In this document: positions 55,820 through 64,000 of the stretch, in pieces
Numbering within the stretch: position 1 is the stretch's first letter
Layout of the letters: each line of letters begins with the position of its first letter
NCBI GenBank assembly: GCA_937625935.1
Contig: OW569383.1
Location: 186,001 to 250,000, forward strand
DNA: 64,000 nt
Reading direction: 5' to 3'
Source: Tetramitus jugosus
Taxonomy: Eukaryota; Heterolobosea; Eutetramitea; Acrasida; Vahlkampfiidae
Program-made: the position numbers and the translations under genes
Notes under the pieces: generated by a model
What the model was told of the DNA's origin: nothing
Seen by the model: the letters and a program-made list of their open reading frames with translations, nothing else
Databases searched by the model: none

Positions 55820-56692
55820 TTAGATATGACTCTTAATCAAAGCTCCACCATCCAAAGGAAGCAAAGCTCCAGTCATCCACGAAGAAGCCTTGGAGCCCAA
55901 ATACAGTACAATAGAGGTCAAATCCTCAGCTGAGCCAGCTCTTCCCAACGGAACATTCTCCAAGATCAACTCCCCGAAATTTTCCAATGTTTCATGGGTC
56001 ATCTTTGTTGGCACAATTCCAAGAGCGATACAATTGACACGAATACGTTCTTTTGCCAACCGATCAGCCAAATGTTTGGTCAAGTGATGAACAGCAGCCT
56101 TGGAAGTAGAGTAAGCATAGGTTTCCAAGTTGGGAGCACAGACACCGTTGATTGAACCAGTGGTGATGACAGAGGATGTCTCACCAGATGTCTCTGCTGC
56201 CTTTTTCAACAGAGGAAGTGTGTGCTTGGTCATGTGAAACACTGATTTCACATTGAGAGCTAACACCTTGTCCCAAGCACTATCCGGATACGTCTCAATC
56301 GACTCTGCCCAATTCGTTCCCGCGTTATTAATCAAAATATGAACTCCGCCCTGTAGTCTTTTGTCTCCTGAATCGGCCAATTCCTGTATTTTTGAGACAA
56401 CGAACCGACAACCGTCTTCGGTCGCAACGTCCGTCGGAATACTGAGACATGACCCTGCGTTGGCGCCAATTGTTTGAGCCATCTTGTTCAAGAGATCACA
56501 CGTCATATCACACTGTTTGGCGTTTCGGCTCGTGATAATCACGTGAGCACCGTTGACAACGAGACCTTGAGCCATCATGAGACCTACTCCACGACTGCCA
56601 CCAGTGATGAGAGCCACCTTGTCCTTGACTGAGAAAAGCTTGTTCGATTCAAGAGTAGAGAAATTGGATGATTGTGATGATGATGGTTTCAT
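55820..56692 (-). CDS. Short-chain dehydrogenase/reductase (SDR)
   Basis: The ATG at 56692 gives 290 residues; a GTG two codons earlier is unlikely. The SDR marks are all present: TGGSRGVG (30-37, NAD(P)H binding), NNAG (122-125), Ser180, Tyr194-x-x-x-Lys198 and the end WMTGALLPLDGG. The pattern SRNAKQCD after the second strand favours NADP (a basic residue there). The end SHI is a weak peroxisomal signal at best. It resembles bacterial FabG/gluconate-5-dehydrogenase-type enzymes. The substrate cannot be read. It converges with the E2-like/LRR/RRM gene with a 49-base gap. Confidence 0.88.
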   Translation of the reverse strand: MKPSSSQSSNFSTLESNKLFSVKDKVALITGGSRGVGLMMAQGLVVNGAHVIITSRNAKQCDMTCDLLNKMAQTIGANAGSCLSIPTDVATEDGCRFVVSKIQELADSGDKRLQGGVHILINNAGTNWAESIETYPDSAWDKVLALNVKSVFHMTKHTLPLLKKAAETSGETSSVITTGSINGVCAPNLETYAYSTSKAAVHHLTKHLADRLAKERIRVNCIALGIVPTKMTHETLENFGELILENVPLGRAGSAEDLTSIVLYLGSKASSWMTGALLPLDGGALIKSHI

Positions 56693-56852
56693 TGTCACTG
56701 ATTACTCTTGGTTTTAAAAAATCCAACTTTTTATTCCTCCGGAAAATTTGTCTTTTTTGATGAAAGTGAAGGAAGACCAATAAATTTTGATTTGTTTCAG
56801 GTTGTCCTCGTAGAGTATTTGTATTTATTTACAATTGTTTGATGATTCGAGT

Positions 56853-57143
56853 TTAAGGAGTAGGAGTAAACAATGCAGCTCCTCCTGCTCCAACAGCGGC
56901 AGCTGCAGCTCCGGTGACTCCACCAATCGCTCCAATGGATTGGCATGCAGCAACTAGACCTCCGAGAGCCATTGAAGCGACTCCTCCTCCGTTGGCAATG
57001 GCTGCAGCAGACATCATTTTGGCTGCGACACTACCCGCAACGATTCCACCACCAGTGAATCCAAGTACTGTGACTACTGGCACGATGGTGACTGCTGCGA
57101 CGAGACCCACTCCTGTTACGCTTACTGCTGTTACTAAGCCCAT
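56853..57143 (-). CDS. ISG12/IFI27-family small membrane protein
   Basis: The 96-residue protein is almost all Ala, Gly, Val, Ile and Ser with three hydrophobic spans. The middle AAKMMSAAAIANGGGVAS matches the core of the ISG12 (IFI6/IFI27) family, and the preceding VVTVLGFTGGGIVAGS and following QSIGAIGGVTG also fit in order. In animals these are interferon-induced mitochondrial or nuclear-envelope proteins that affect cell death and infection. In protists the role is unknown. The start is the only ATG in the frame. Confidence 0.82.
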   Translation of the reverse strand: MGLVTAVSVTGVGLVAAVTIVPVVTVLGFTGGGIVAGSVAAKMMSAAAIANGGGVASMALGGLVAACQSIGAIGGVTGAAAAAVGAGGAALFTPTP

Positions 57144-57452
57144 TTTTTCTTGTTTGCAACTTTTGTTCTTTTGGTTGTTTTTGGTTTATCGTGGTTAAAA
57201 TTGTGAAGAAGGGTTGGTGCTTCGTTTTATAGTCTATTTCGAAGGGCTTCCTTCAAAATTTCGGACCGAATCGAAATTGGAACGGATTTTTATTTCTGAG
57301 TACATAATCCCAACCTTGTGCAACAGATGCACCAAAAAAGCGAATCACCGCATGGTTGTTGCGCTATTATCTTGTTTGATGAAAGTTTTCAACAATAATT
57401 GTATCCAAATACAAGGTGTTTATTACGATGTAATATCAAGCACAGCATGAAA
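57144..57452. other. 309-base gap between the ISG12-like and receptor genes
   Basis: It is upstream of the ISG12-like gene and downstream of the receptor gene (both minus). A + strand open frame (57214-57450) has no features of a real gene. No RNA gene or repeat was seen. Confidence 0.5.
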
Positions 57453-60400
57453 CTATTGAGATCGAGAGGAAGTATCACTATTGAAATTTCGATCATGAAG
57501 CTCCTTGCTCATGCCTCTGACATGTTGATAATGAGCATATTCTGGTGAAACTGAAAATCTGGTGAATGTGTCACAAATGTTGACCAGAACTTCGTTGGAC
57601 ACACCCAAGAACACTTCTTCCGCATCTGCAGCTGTAATGTCATCTTGTTGAGCCAATACCTTTCGATAGTTCTTCACTACTTTACTTGGAAGGTTGCACT
57701 CATAGGGACTTCCTCTTGCAATGCAATCGTCATATAAATCTTGGAGGTACTTCTTTCTCTTTTCAGCTGGTGAGGTCATACTCTCTGATCTCACATCTTC
57801 CAAACGTTTCCAAAGAATAATGTTCTCAAGTGCAAATTCCTTCTTGGCATATGTGGAGATAGCCAAGTAACCATATTCATCTCTCAGCATGTTTTGTAAT
57901 TGAGATTCAATAGTGCTGGTACCCGTCTTCAATTCACTCATGTATTGCTTCAGGCGAGAATAATCTTCATGTTCTCTGTGAAGTTTAACACGTTGGATGA
58001 AACGAACAAGTGTTGACAAGCCACCAAATGCCATTATCCTCAATGAGATGTAAAGAATGTCAAACAAGAATTCAATGATCTTTGCTGCAGAGTTGGGAGA
58101 TGCTCGAGAATCGAACCGATCAGATATACCCACAATATAGGACACAGTCATGACAATCATGGCTGATACCATAAAAACTGATTCAATTCTGAACATCAAT
58201 GGGTCATCTGACTTGAAATGATTCACAAATGTCCACACAATTCTCTTCAAGTATTCAACGTCAGCATTTCCTTCAGACATCTTCTTCAATTCTCTTCTGA
58301 ACAGTTTTCGACTCAAGATGATGGTGCAGTCCCAAATAAATGTTGCCACAATTAACGCACCCAGCAGAAGTGACATGAGGGAGAATGAAAGGGCATTGAC
58401 AGTCGAGGCCGCATTTGCTTTGATTACATTTGTTGCCTCCAGGATGGAAATGACAACAAAGTAAGTGCAAGAAGCAGCAAATACCAGCGAGCCAAGAACA
58501 ACATAGACCAACTTGGATGATAACATCTTTAAGAAGCGAATTTTCTTCAAGTTTCGTTTTTCAACATCCATGATTGCATACAAGTTCTTCAGGAAGAAGT
58601 ATCGAAGCATCTGCCAGAAGTAAATGAATAGTGACAGTAGAACAACTGGGTTCACAATTGTCAGAATCAAGTAGGCAATGCTGTTGATTCCTCTATAATC
58701 CTTTTCGCTGTTGGCTGCGATGAGCAATGAATTTCTGATGATTCCATTCAAAACACACTCCACAATAATGGCTCCCAGTCCAATGTAAGGAGCAAGGAAC
58801 CGAGACTTGATCGGTTGTTTTCTCTTCCAAACAATACTCATAACCAATAGAACGATGCAAATCAGTGCAAAGAATGAATTAACAATGATACTCGTGATGT
58901 AAAGACCATCTGACGCCTTATTGGGTGCCTTTGGATCATAGATGATCATCGCACTGAAACTTGTTGTGTGACTGCAATGACATGTGACACTTTTTTCATC
59001 TTCTTTGTACAACCAGCACCCATCTGTGAACCATGAAGAGTTGGTGTTCTCATCCATAAATCGACATTCAAATCGGAATGATGAATTCTCTTTCTCAACC
59101 TCCTTATTCAGCACAATTTCCAATGGATAATCCAAGTCCATCAATTTAACCTTGGTTTCACCTTGTTTGATTTCAAAGTCAACAACAGGAGTGCTGAAAT
59201 TTGAACTTGTCAGTAGATATGGATTGAAAATATGATTGAAACTGACAGACTGGACAACATATACTTGCTCGGATGACAGTACAGAAATGTTTCTTGGAAT
59301 AGTTACTTGAACATCATTGGTGTAAATGTCTGTTCCACGAATAGTATCACCCGTTTCCTTTTTAACAGAGAGCTGATATGTGTCTGTGACAATATTGGTT
59401 TGATTTTCAGAGATCCATTTGGAACTGGCAACCCAGGCAGAAATCTTGGAGATAGTTGAAATCATTGGATTAGATTGATGAGTTCCCTCAGAGTCATACC
59501 TCACCATCAAATTTGAAACAGCTCTTGCTAATGAATCTGTTGTTGAGTCTCTCAATTCAAGGTTTCCTTGAGCACATAGATCAATGATTTTATCTACGAG
59601 CAAATGGGAGCTTGATGTGACATTTAAAGTCATTGATGCAGTTGTCAATTTTGTCAATGTTTCAATTGCATTGATATTAATTGTTGCAGAACTGATTGAA
59701 ATGGATGAATTTTTTGTTTCTCGATCCAAACGATCTGACATGAAGGACAGGACAGAGCCCACAATTTTTTCGGATTCATTGTTCATTTTGGTCGTAGAAA
59801 GTGAACCCGTGATCGATGTCAAGATATCATTTGAAGATTGGTCATTCAAATTCGAAATAAGATCTTGAAGAATGTTAGTGGTGTCAATATCTGTCAAACT
59901 AATGTTGAGTTGAGCTATTGATTCAATTCCGAAGAAATTTGTGACAGTTCCTTGCACAATTATATGCTTAGAATTCAAATTTGGCAATATCGTTTGAATT
60001 GTTGGTGAGTTCGAGATTGTTTGAAGTGGAATATATCTCTTGCTCGATGGATCAAGATATGAGAATGAATATTGCAGTGGGTAGTATTCAATTAGGTCAG
60101 TGGCACCGATTGAAAACTCAAATTGTGTTTGAAGAGCAGTTCCATTGCATGGAGAACATGATAAAACTTGGATGAGTGAAGCAGATGCAGTTTTTGCTGA
60201 CACAGACACTTCACCCTTATTAGTAAAGTTTCTATATCTGACTCGGTATGTGAATACATACGAGCTATTGGGTTTGAGAAATCCTTGTGACAGAACGAGA
60301 GGGACAACATTGTATGAACTGCCTGAGATCACTGTTATTTCATTCTTCTCCTTCCTCAACACTATCCATTCATAATCCAGCAAATGATTTGGTCGATTCT

Positions 60401-63400
60401 TAGAAACTGATGGTTCAATACGTAACTTATTCCGTGCATCAAGTAGATCTGGTAATGTAGTAGATATTTCTGGAATTGGCATATCGGATAGATCATCAAT
60501 CACAGTTAGTGTCACCTGTGAACTTGCTTTTCGAGAAGGGACAAGTGAATCAGGATAATAGATTACGCTCAGTGTATAGATCCCCACATCTTCATTAAAT
60601 AAAACTGTCGATCGATTGGACGACATAAAGTTTTTGCAACCAACGCAACTCCAATAGAATCTAGAAGTGACATTGTTAGACACAGTGATATCATAACTTT
60701 TCGAAGCGTCGATCGTGTGATTGTGGAAGGCAGTAACCATTCGATTTCCTCCAGATATAATTGTCACGGGGCGGGCTGGTACGACTGTAACACTGACATT
60801 TGTTTGCACTATTGATGAGAAGAGTGCCAGGGTGATGTAGAGAGTCTCTGAAAGTGTTGGAACGAAATCTATGGTGACTGAGTTTTCAAGAGTTTGGTAT
60901 TCTCTTCCATTCACAGTCCATTTCTTGGTCTCAGAAGCACAAACTGGTAAATTTTTGGTTCTCAGAACCAAAGGATACACTTCGAATTGTCTCAAATAAA
61001 GTTGAGAGTCTCCAACATCTATATTCTTTGAATCGACAACAGGTTTGGGTATAATAAATCCTGTTCGTGCTTGTCCAATAGTGATGCCATCATGGATCAC
61101 TTTCACTTGAATGATATTCGAAGAGAATCCAAAGTAGCGAGCAGGCAAGATAATATTTCGACTGGTTTGAGATGATAGATATTCCCCGACTCCTGGTTTC
61201 ATTCCATCATCATTGTACATTGACCATACGTATGTATAACTGCTGTTAAATTTGGAGGTATATGTTGTAAATTCGATATTGTTGCAGAATTGGATCGATG
61301 TTGATGTACCTATACTCACTGTTATCGGGCTACAATCAAGGCCAGAAAAGCCTGGATTGCAAACACAAGTATCGACTCCTGAACAATACCCTTTCCCAGA
61401 ACAAACATCGGAACTATTTTGAGGTATGTTGAAGCAGGTGATTGGTGAGTCGCAAACCATCAAATTTCTGTTCTCTGCTGCACTTGCAAGTTTCCAATCA
61501 GTCACAACTATGCCCGTTACATTTCTAACCTTGACAAGAGAAACAACAGAATACATTATTGCGTTCAAATTCCACGAAGAGGGACTTGAACAATTTCCAA
61601 ACCACCATCCTGAAAGATGTTGAGTTGCACATGCTAGAGTTACACTGTCAGAACTGTGATCAGCAGTACCGAAGGGGACATTAGTATAAGATAGTGCATT
61701 CGTATTGATTGTTAGGGCATAATCAGTATCAGATGATCCGATCTTCATTGAACCAAAGGTTGAAGTTCGATCGAAATGAGAGGTCCAATAATCTATGACT
61801 GTGTAGTTAGCAACTCTGTTCAGTAAGGAAAACTTTTTCAATCCCAAGAAGAAATCTCCGTCCAAACTTCCGAATCCATCTTCATACTTAGTCCATCCAA
61901 CGTTGAAACTGGCGTCTCGGTATTGTCTTCTCTGGAGAACAGTAAAAGTTTGTACTGTCATTCGACAAAGTACTAACATTGACTGACAAAATGGATTGAT
62001 TCTGTACACAGCAGAAGGAGCATCTGGCCATATCTCTCTCACACTCTGGCAATCAACAATATTTCTTTTCTCACTATTAGTGAAGAAGTCTACCTCGATC
62101 ACATCTCCATTTTGATTTAAATATGGACCATAAATGGAAGAAATATTCCTCAGTGTGGATGAGGGATTTCCTGAAGCCATTCTCACTTGGACAGGATCTA
62201 TTGTTCCCCAAAAATTGAATTGTGCATTCACTACAGAGCTTCCTCTGTTGTTGAGTACAAAAGAGCCTGATTTAAATTGGAAGTAGTTTCTATGAATTTT
62301 GACTCCTCCAGTCACATCGACAAGTTGATTAAAACCTGGAAGAATGGTATTATCAGCTATCTTATTGTTTCTGAAGTCGGATAGAACACATCCTATCGTT
62401 GGAAACTTCAGTGAGACCACTTGATTAAAAATTAAATTATTAGAGAAAATATTACTTTCAATCAGGATTGGTTGTGAGCAATTCACAGTTTCAAATGACA
62501 GAATACAACTGGCATTGTTCCTTTGGAATGTGTTCTTCTGAATGTAAAATTGTCCCTCACTTTGTTTGTTAATCGTAACAGCTCCAGTGCATTCTGTAAA
62601 CTCATTATTATTGACTGTTCCAACATCAGCTTTAGTCTTGACATTCAACGGATCTCCTAAATTCGCGAAACGATTGCCAGTAATACTCAATTGACCATGT
62701 TCACTATCTACTTTTACACCAGTACCCATACCAACAAATTGATTCTTTGTTATTGAAACTGATGCAGAGTTCTTTGATACCACCTCCATTATGGGAGCGT
62801 TTCCATCGATCTGAAATAAATTATCGTTGATATCCGTGGTCGATGATGAACCGGTTGCTTTGATGTAGATAATGGGATTGACACTGGAATTGTTGGAAGA
62901 CATATTACTGTACTTGATCTCCACATTCTCTGTATCCTGTGTTTGAATTGCATATTCATCCACTTCTTCGAAGCGAGAATATGAAATGACCAATGATCGA
63001 CCTTCTCGTGTCTGTAGTGTAATACCTTTCCCACAGACAACATAAACCAGCAGTATCTGGGATGAATTTGAAGTAATTTTTGGTTGAGAGACAGCGTTCA
63101 GGCTTCGGATATGAGTATGCGATGTGAGACTTCCTTGCATGTGTAGAGTTGCATTCAGGAGTGAAAGGGCCCCATTTCCACTAAAAATCAACTCAGCACC
63201 AGGATACCCAGCTAGAGAATTATTTGTCACCTTGATTGGTCTGTTGATGAGATATCGATAATTCGTCTCAAGATTAGTGCTCATTACAATGTGTTGAGAC
63301 AAGATGATGCTTGTATTTGACATTGTTCCGAGACTCACAATCAAATTGCCATAACCACTCGGAAGAACAATACCACTCCATAAGCTATTAGAGAAGCTTG

Positions 63401-64000
63401 TTTGAGCTGCAATAATGATGTTTCCAATTGTATCAACGGTGATCAATCTTCCACTCTCAGTCAGTCCCATGCTTCCAAAGGTTTCACATATCACCGTACT
63501 ACCAATTGGATATGAAATTTTACACACAAAACCATCTGAGAGAAGAAGGTCACTCGACGATATCGTGGTTTGTCCGAGTATGTTGACAGTGCCGAAAACT
63601 TTACCCGTAACTACCAGGAAGTCAGATGATCGACCATTAATTCCATAGATTTCTAAAGAACCTGAAGATGAATTGCTAAAGATTCTTCCTTTTAGAGAAT
63701 CTGAATAATCATATAACCGAGTCCCATCGAATGAAAGACTGTAATGAGAGTCCGGCTGTTTGGAAGTCACAAGAGGTGCCTTATCACCATATTGCTGAAC
63801 CTCAATTATTGTTTTTTGATTTAAGTCCACGAGAACATAGAAACTGGTTGAGTTAGTAGTTGGGCTCATTACCTTTCCACCCATAGTAACTGAGCTCTCA
63901 GTGCTGAGACCTAACCCCATAGTACCGTTGTGAACCGCCAGATTCATACCAACATTTTTTCCCCCTCCAACACTGGAAGCAATCTCTTCTATGAGGTTGG
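57453..64000 (-). CDS. Giant receptor: propeller/beta-helix/EGF/REJ/GAIN-GPS/7TM/RGS (5' end outside window)
   Basis: The frame stays open to the window edge; 2,181 residues are visible. In order there are: a repeat region like bacterial beta-propellers (about 64000-63150); a parallel beta-helix region (~62950-62150); an EGF motif (CSGKGYCSG, CVCNPGFSGLDC, near 61320-61400); a REJ/PKD-like region (~61300-60000); a GAIN-like part ending in a GPS (CHCSHTTSFSA near 58960-59000, possible self-cleavage at HT-T); seven membrane spans (58920-57990); and an RGS domain (~57860-57500: FALENIILWKRLED, CNLPSKVVKNYRKVL, FTRFSVSPEY). It resembles an adhesion GPCR joined to a G-protein-silencing RGS, or a plant RGS1 with a huge ectodomain. 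Ligand and G protein are unknown. Confidence 0.85.
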   Translation of the reverse strand, partial: NLIEEIASSVGGGKNVGMNLAVHNGTMGLGLSTESSVTMGGKVMSPTTNSTSFYVLVDLNQKTIIEVQQYGDKAPLVTSKQPDSHYSLSFDGTRLYDYSDSLKGRIFSNSSSGSLEIYGINGRSSDFLVVTGKVFGTVNILGQTTISSSDLLLSDGFVCKISYPIGSTVICETFGSMGLTESGRLITVDTIGNIIIAAQTSFSNSLWSGIVLPSGYGNLIVSLGTMSNTSIILSQHIVMSTNLETNYRYLINRPIKVTNNSLAGYPGAELIFSGNGALSLLNATLHMQGSLTSHTHIRSLNAVSQPKITSNSSQILLVYVVCGKGITLQTREGRSLVISYSRFEEVDEYAIQTQDTENVEIKYSNMSSNNSSVNPIIYIKATGSSSTTDINDNLFQIDGNAPIMEVVSKNSASVSITKNQFVGMGTGVKVDSEHGQLSITGNRFANLGDPLNVKTKADVGTVNNNEFTECTGAVTINKQSEGQFYIQKNTFQRNNASCILSFETVNCSQPILIESNIFSNNLIFNQVVSLKFPTIGCVLSDFRNNKIADNTILPGFNQLVDVTGGVKIHRNYFQFKSGSFVLNNRGSSVVNAQFNFWGTIDPVQVRMASGNPSSTLRNISSIYGPYLNQNGDVIEVDFFTNSEKRNIVDCQSVREIWPDAPSAVYRINPFCQSMLVLCRMTVQTFTVLQRRQYRDASFNVGWTKYEDGFGSLDGDFFLGLKKFSLLNRVANYTVIDYWTSHFDRTSTFGSMKIGSSDTDYALTINTNALSYTNVPFGTADHSSDSVTLACATQHLSGWWFGNCSSPSSWNLNAIMYSVVSLVKVRNVTGIVVTDWKLASAAENRNLMVCDSPITCFNIPQNSSDVCSGKGYCSGVDTCVCNPGFSGLDCSPITVSIGTSTSIQFCNNIEFTTYTSKFNSSYTYVWSMYNDDGMKPGVGEYLSSQTSRNIILPARYFGFSSNIIQVKVIHDGITIGQARTGFIIPKPVVDSKNIDVGDSQLYLRQFEVYPLVLRTKNLPVCASETKKWTVNGREYQTLENSVTIDFVPTLSETLYITLALFSSIVQTNVSVTVVPARPVTIISGGNRMVTAFHNHTIDASKSYDITVSNNVTSRFYWSCVGCKNFMSSNRSTVLFNEDVGIYTLSVIYYPDSLVPSRKASSQVTLTVIDDLSDMPIPEISTTLPDLLDARNKLRIEPSVSKNRPNHLLDYEWIVLRKEKNEITVISGSSYNVVPLVLSQGFLKPNSSYVFTYRVRYRNFTNKGEVSVSAKTASASLIQVLSCSPCNGTALQTQFEFSIGATDLIEYYPLQYSFSYLDPSSKRYIPLQTISNSPTIQTILPNLNSKHIIVQGTVTNFFGIESIAQLNISLTDIDTTNILQDLISNLNDQSSNDILTSITGSLSTTKMNNESEKIVGSVLSFMSDRLDRETKNSSISISSATININAIETLTKLTTASMTLNVTSSSHLLVDKIIDLCAQGNLELRDSTTDSLARAVSNLMVRYDSEGTHQSNPMISTISKISAWVASSKWISENQTNIVTDTYQLSVKKETGDTIRGTDIYTNDVQVTIPRNISVLSSEQVYVVQSVSFNHIFNPYLLTSSNFSTPVVDFEIKQGETKVKLMDLDYPLEIVLNKEVEKENSSFRFECRFMDENTNSSWFTDGCWLYKEDEKSVTCHCSHTTSFSAMIIYDPKAPNKASDGLYITSIIVNSFFALICIVLLVMSIVWKRKQPIKSRFLAPYIGLGAIIVECVLNGIIRNSLLIAANSEKDYRGINSIAYLILTIVNPVVLLSLFIYFWQMLRYFFLKNLYAIMDVEKRNLKKIRFLKMLSSKLVYVVLGSLVFAASCTYFVVISILEATNVIKANAASTVNALSFSLMSLLLGALIVATFIWDCTIILSRKLFRRELKKMSEGNADVEYLKRIVWTFVNHFKSDDPLMFRIESVFMVSAMIVMTVSYIVGISDRFDSRASPNSAAKIIEFLFDILYISLRIMAFGGLSTLVRFIQRVKLHREHEDYSRLKQYMSELKTGTSTIESQLQNMLRDEYGYLAISTYAKKEFALENIILWKRLEDVRSESMTSPAEKRKKYLQDLYDDCIARGSPYECNLPSKVVKNYRKVLAQQDDITAADAEEVFLGVSNEVLVNICDTFTRFSVSPEYAHYQHVRGMSKELHDRNFNSDTSSRSQ

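Noticed and set aside
57214-57450. 78-codon + strand frame after the ISG12-like gene
   Set aside because: No domain, no poly(A) signal, and it lies in a promoter region.

Overview
The window looks like nuclear DNA of a free-living amoeboflagellate of the Naegleria type (Heterolobosea). The evidence is: tightly packed genes on both strands; mostly intronless genes with a few short GT-AG introns; all three stop codons in use (standard code); many CAA/AAC runs giving Gln/Asn-rich proteins; and a eukaryotic gene set (Mediator, dynamin, PCNA-like, DPH7, COQ9, RECQ4, MRH receptor, 7TM receptor). The exact species cannot be told from the sequence alone. I see no transposon, CRISPR array, rRNA gene or virus. 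All functional calls are from reading motifs; no search was run.

Left third (1-20.7 kb): the C-terminal part of a YAK1/DYRK kinase with a long Q/N-rich tail, a PH-domain protein, Mediator MED6 (2 exons), a dynamin-family GTPase (4 exons) divergent from a diverged PCNA paralogue, a lysine-rich unknown, a PARP-type ADP-ribosyltransferase, and an intron-containing tRNA-Glu. Next comes a poorly recognisable stretch (11.4-14.1 kb) with one broken or spliced coding region and two unknown charged proteins. It is followed by a WS/DGAT acyltransferase, a small possible mitochondrial protein, a GPI-anchored GH17 glucanase, a UBL-UBA protein and an LRR protein.

Middle third (21-43.9 kb): an erythromycin-esterase-family protein and a PqaA/AprA-family secreted protein facing each other (both families are common in bacteria), a mitochondrial tRNA-binding-domain protein, a calcineurin-like phosphoesterase (2 exons), a ThrE-like transporter, an MRH-domain sorting receptor (3 exons proposed), a BORCS5-like myristoylated lysosomal protein, an unknown, DPH7, a membrane-anchored purple-acid-phosphatase-like protein, a UvrD/Srs2-like helicase and a membrane subtilase (2 exons).

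Right third (44-64 kb): COQ9 (3 exons), a GPI-anchored Rax2/kelch-like propeller, histidyl-tRNA synthetase, a RECQ4 helicase, a membrane-anchored protein joining a dead E2-like domain to leucine-rich repeats and an RRM, an SDR oxidoreductase, an ISG12-like peptide, and the C-terminal 2,181 residues of a giant receptor (propeller-like/beta-helix/EGF/REJ/GAIN-GPS/7TM/RGS) that runs off the window.

The genes do not form an operon. Loose functional groupings are: genome maintenance (PCNA-like, PARP, Srs2-like, RECQ4); membrane and lysosome traffic (dynamin, MRH, BORCS5-like); secreted or surface proteins (GH17, PqaA/AprA, subtilase, propeller, receptor); and mitochondrial function (COQ9, tRNA-binding protein). 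The strongest candidates for something new are the 7TM-RGS receptor and the E2-like/LRR/RRM protein.
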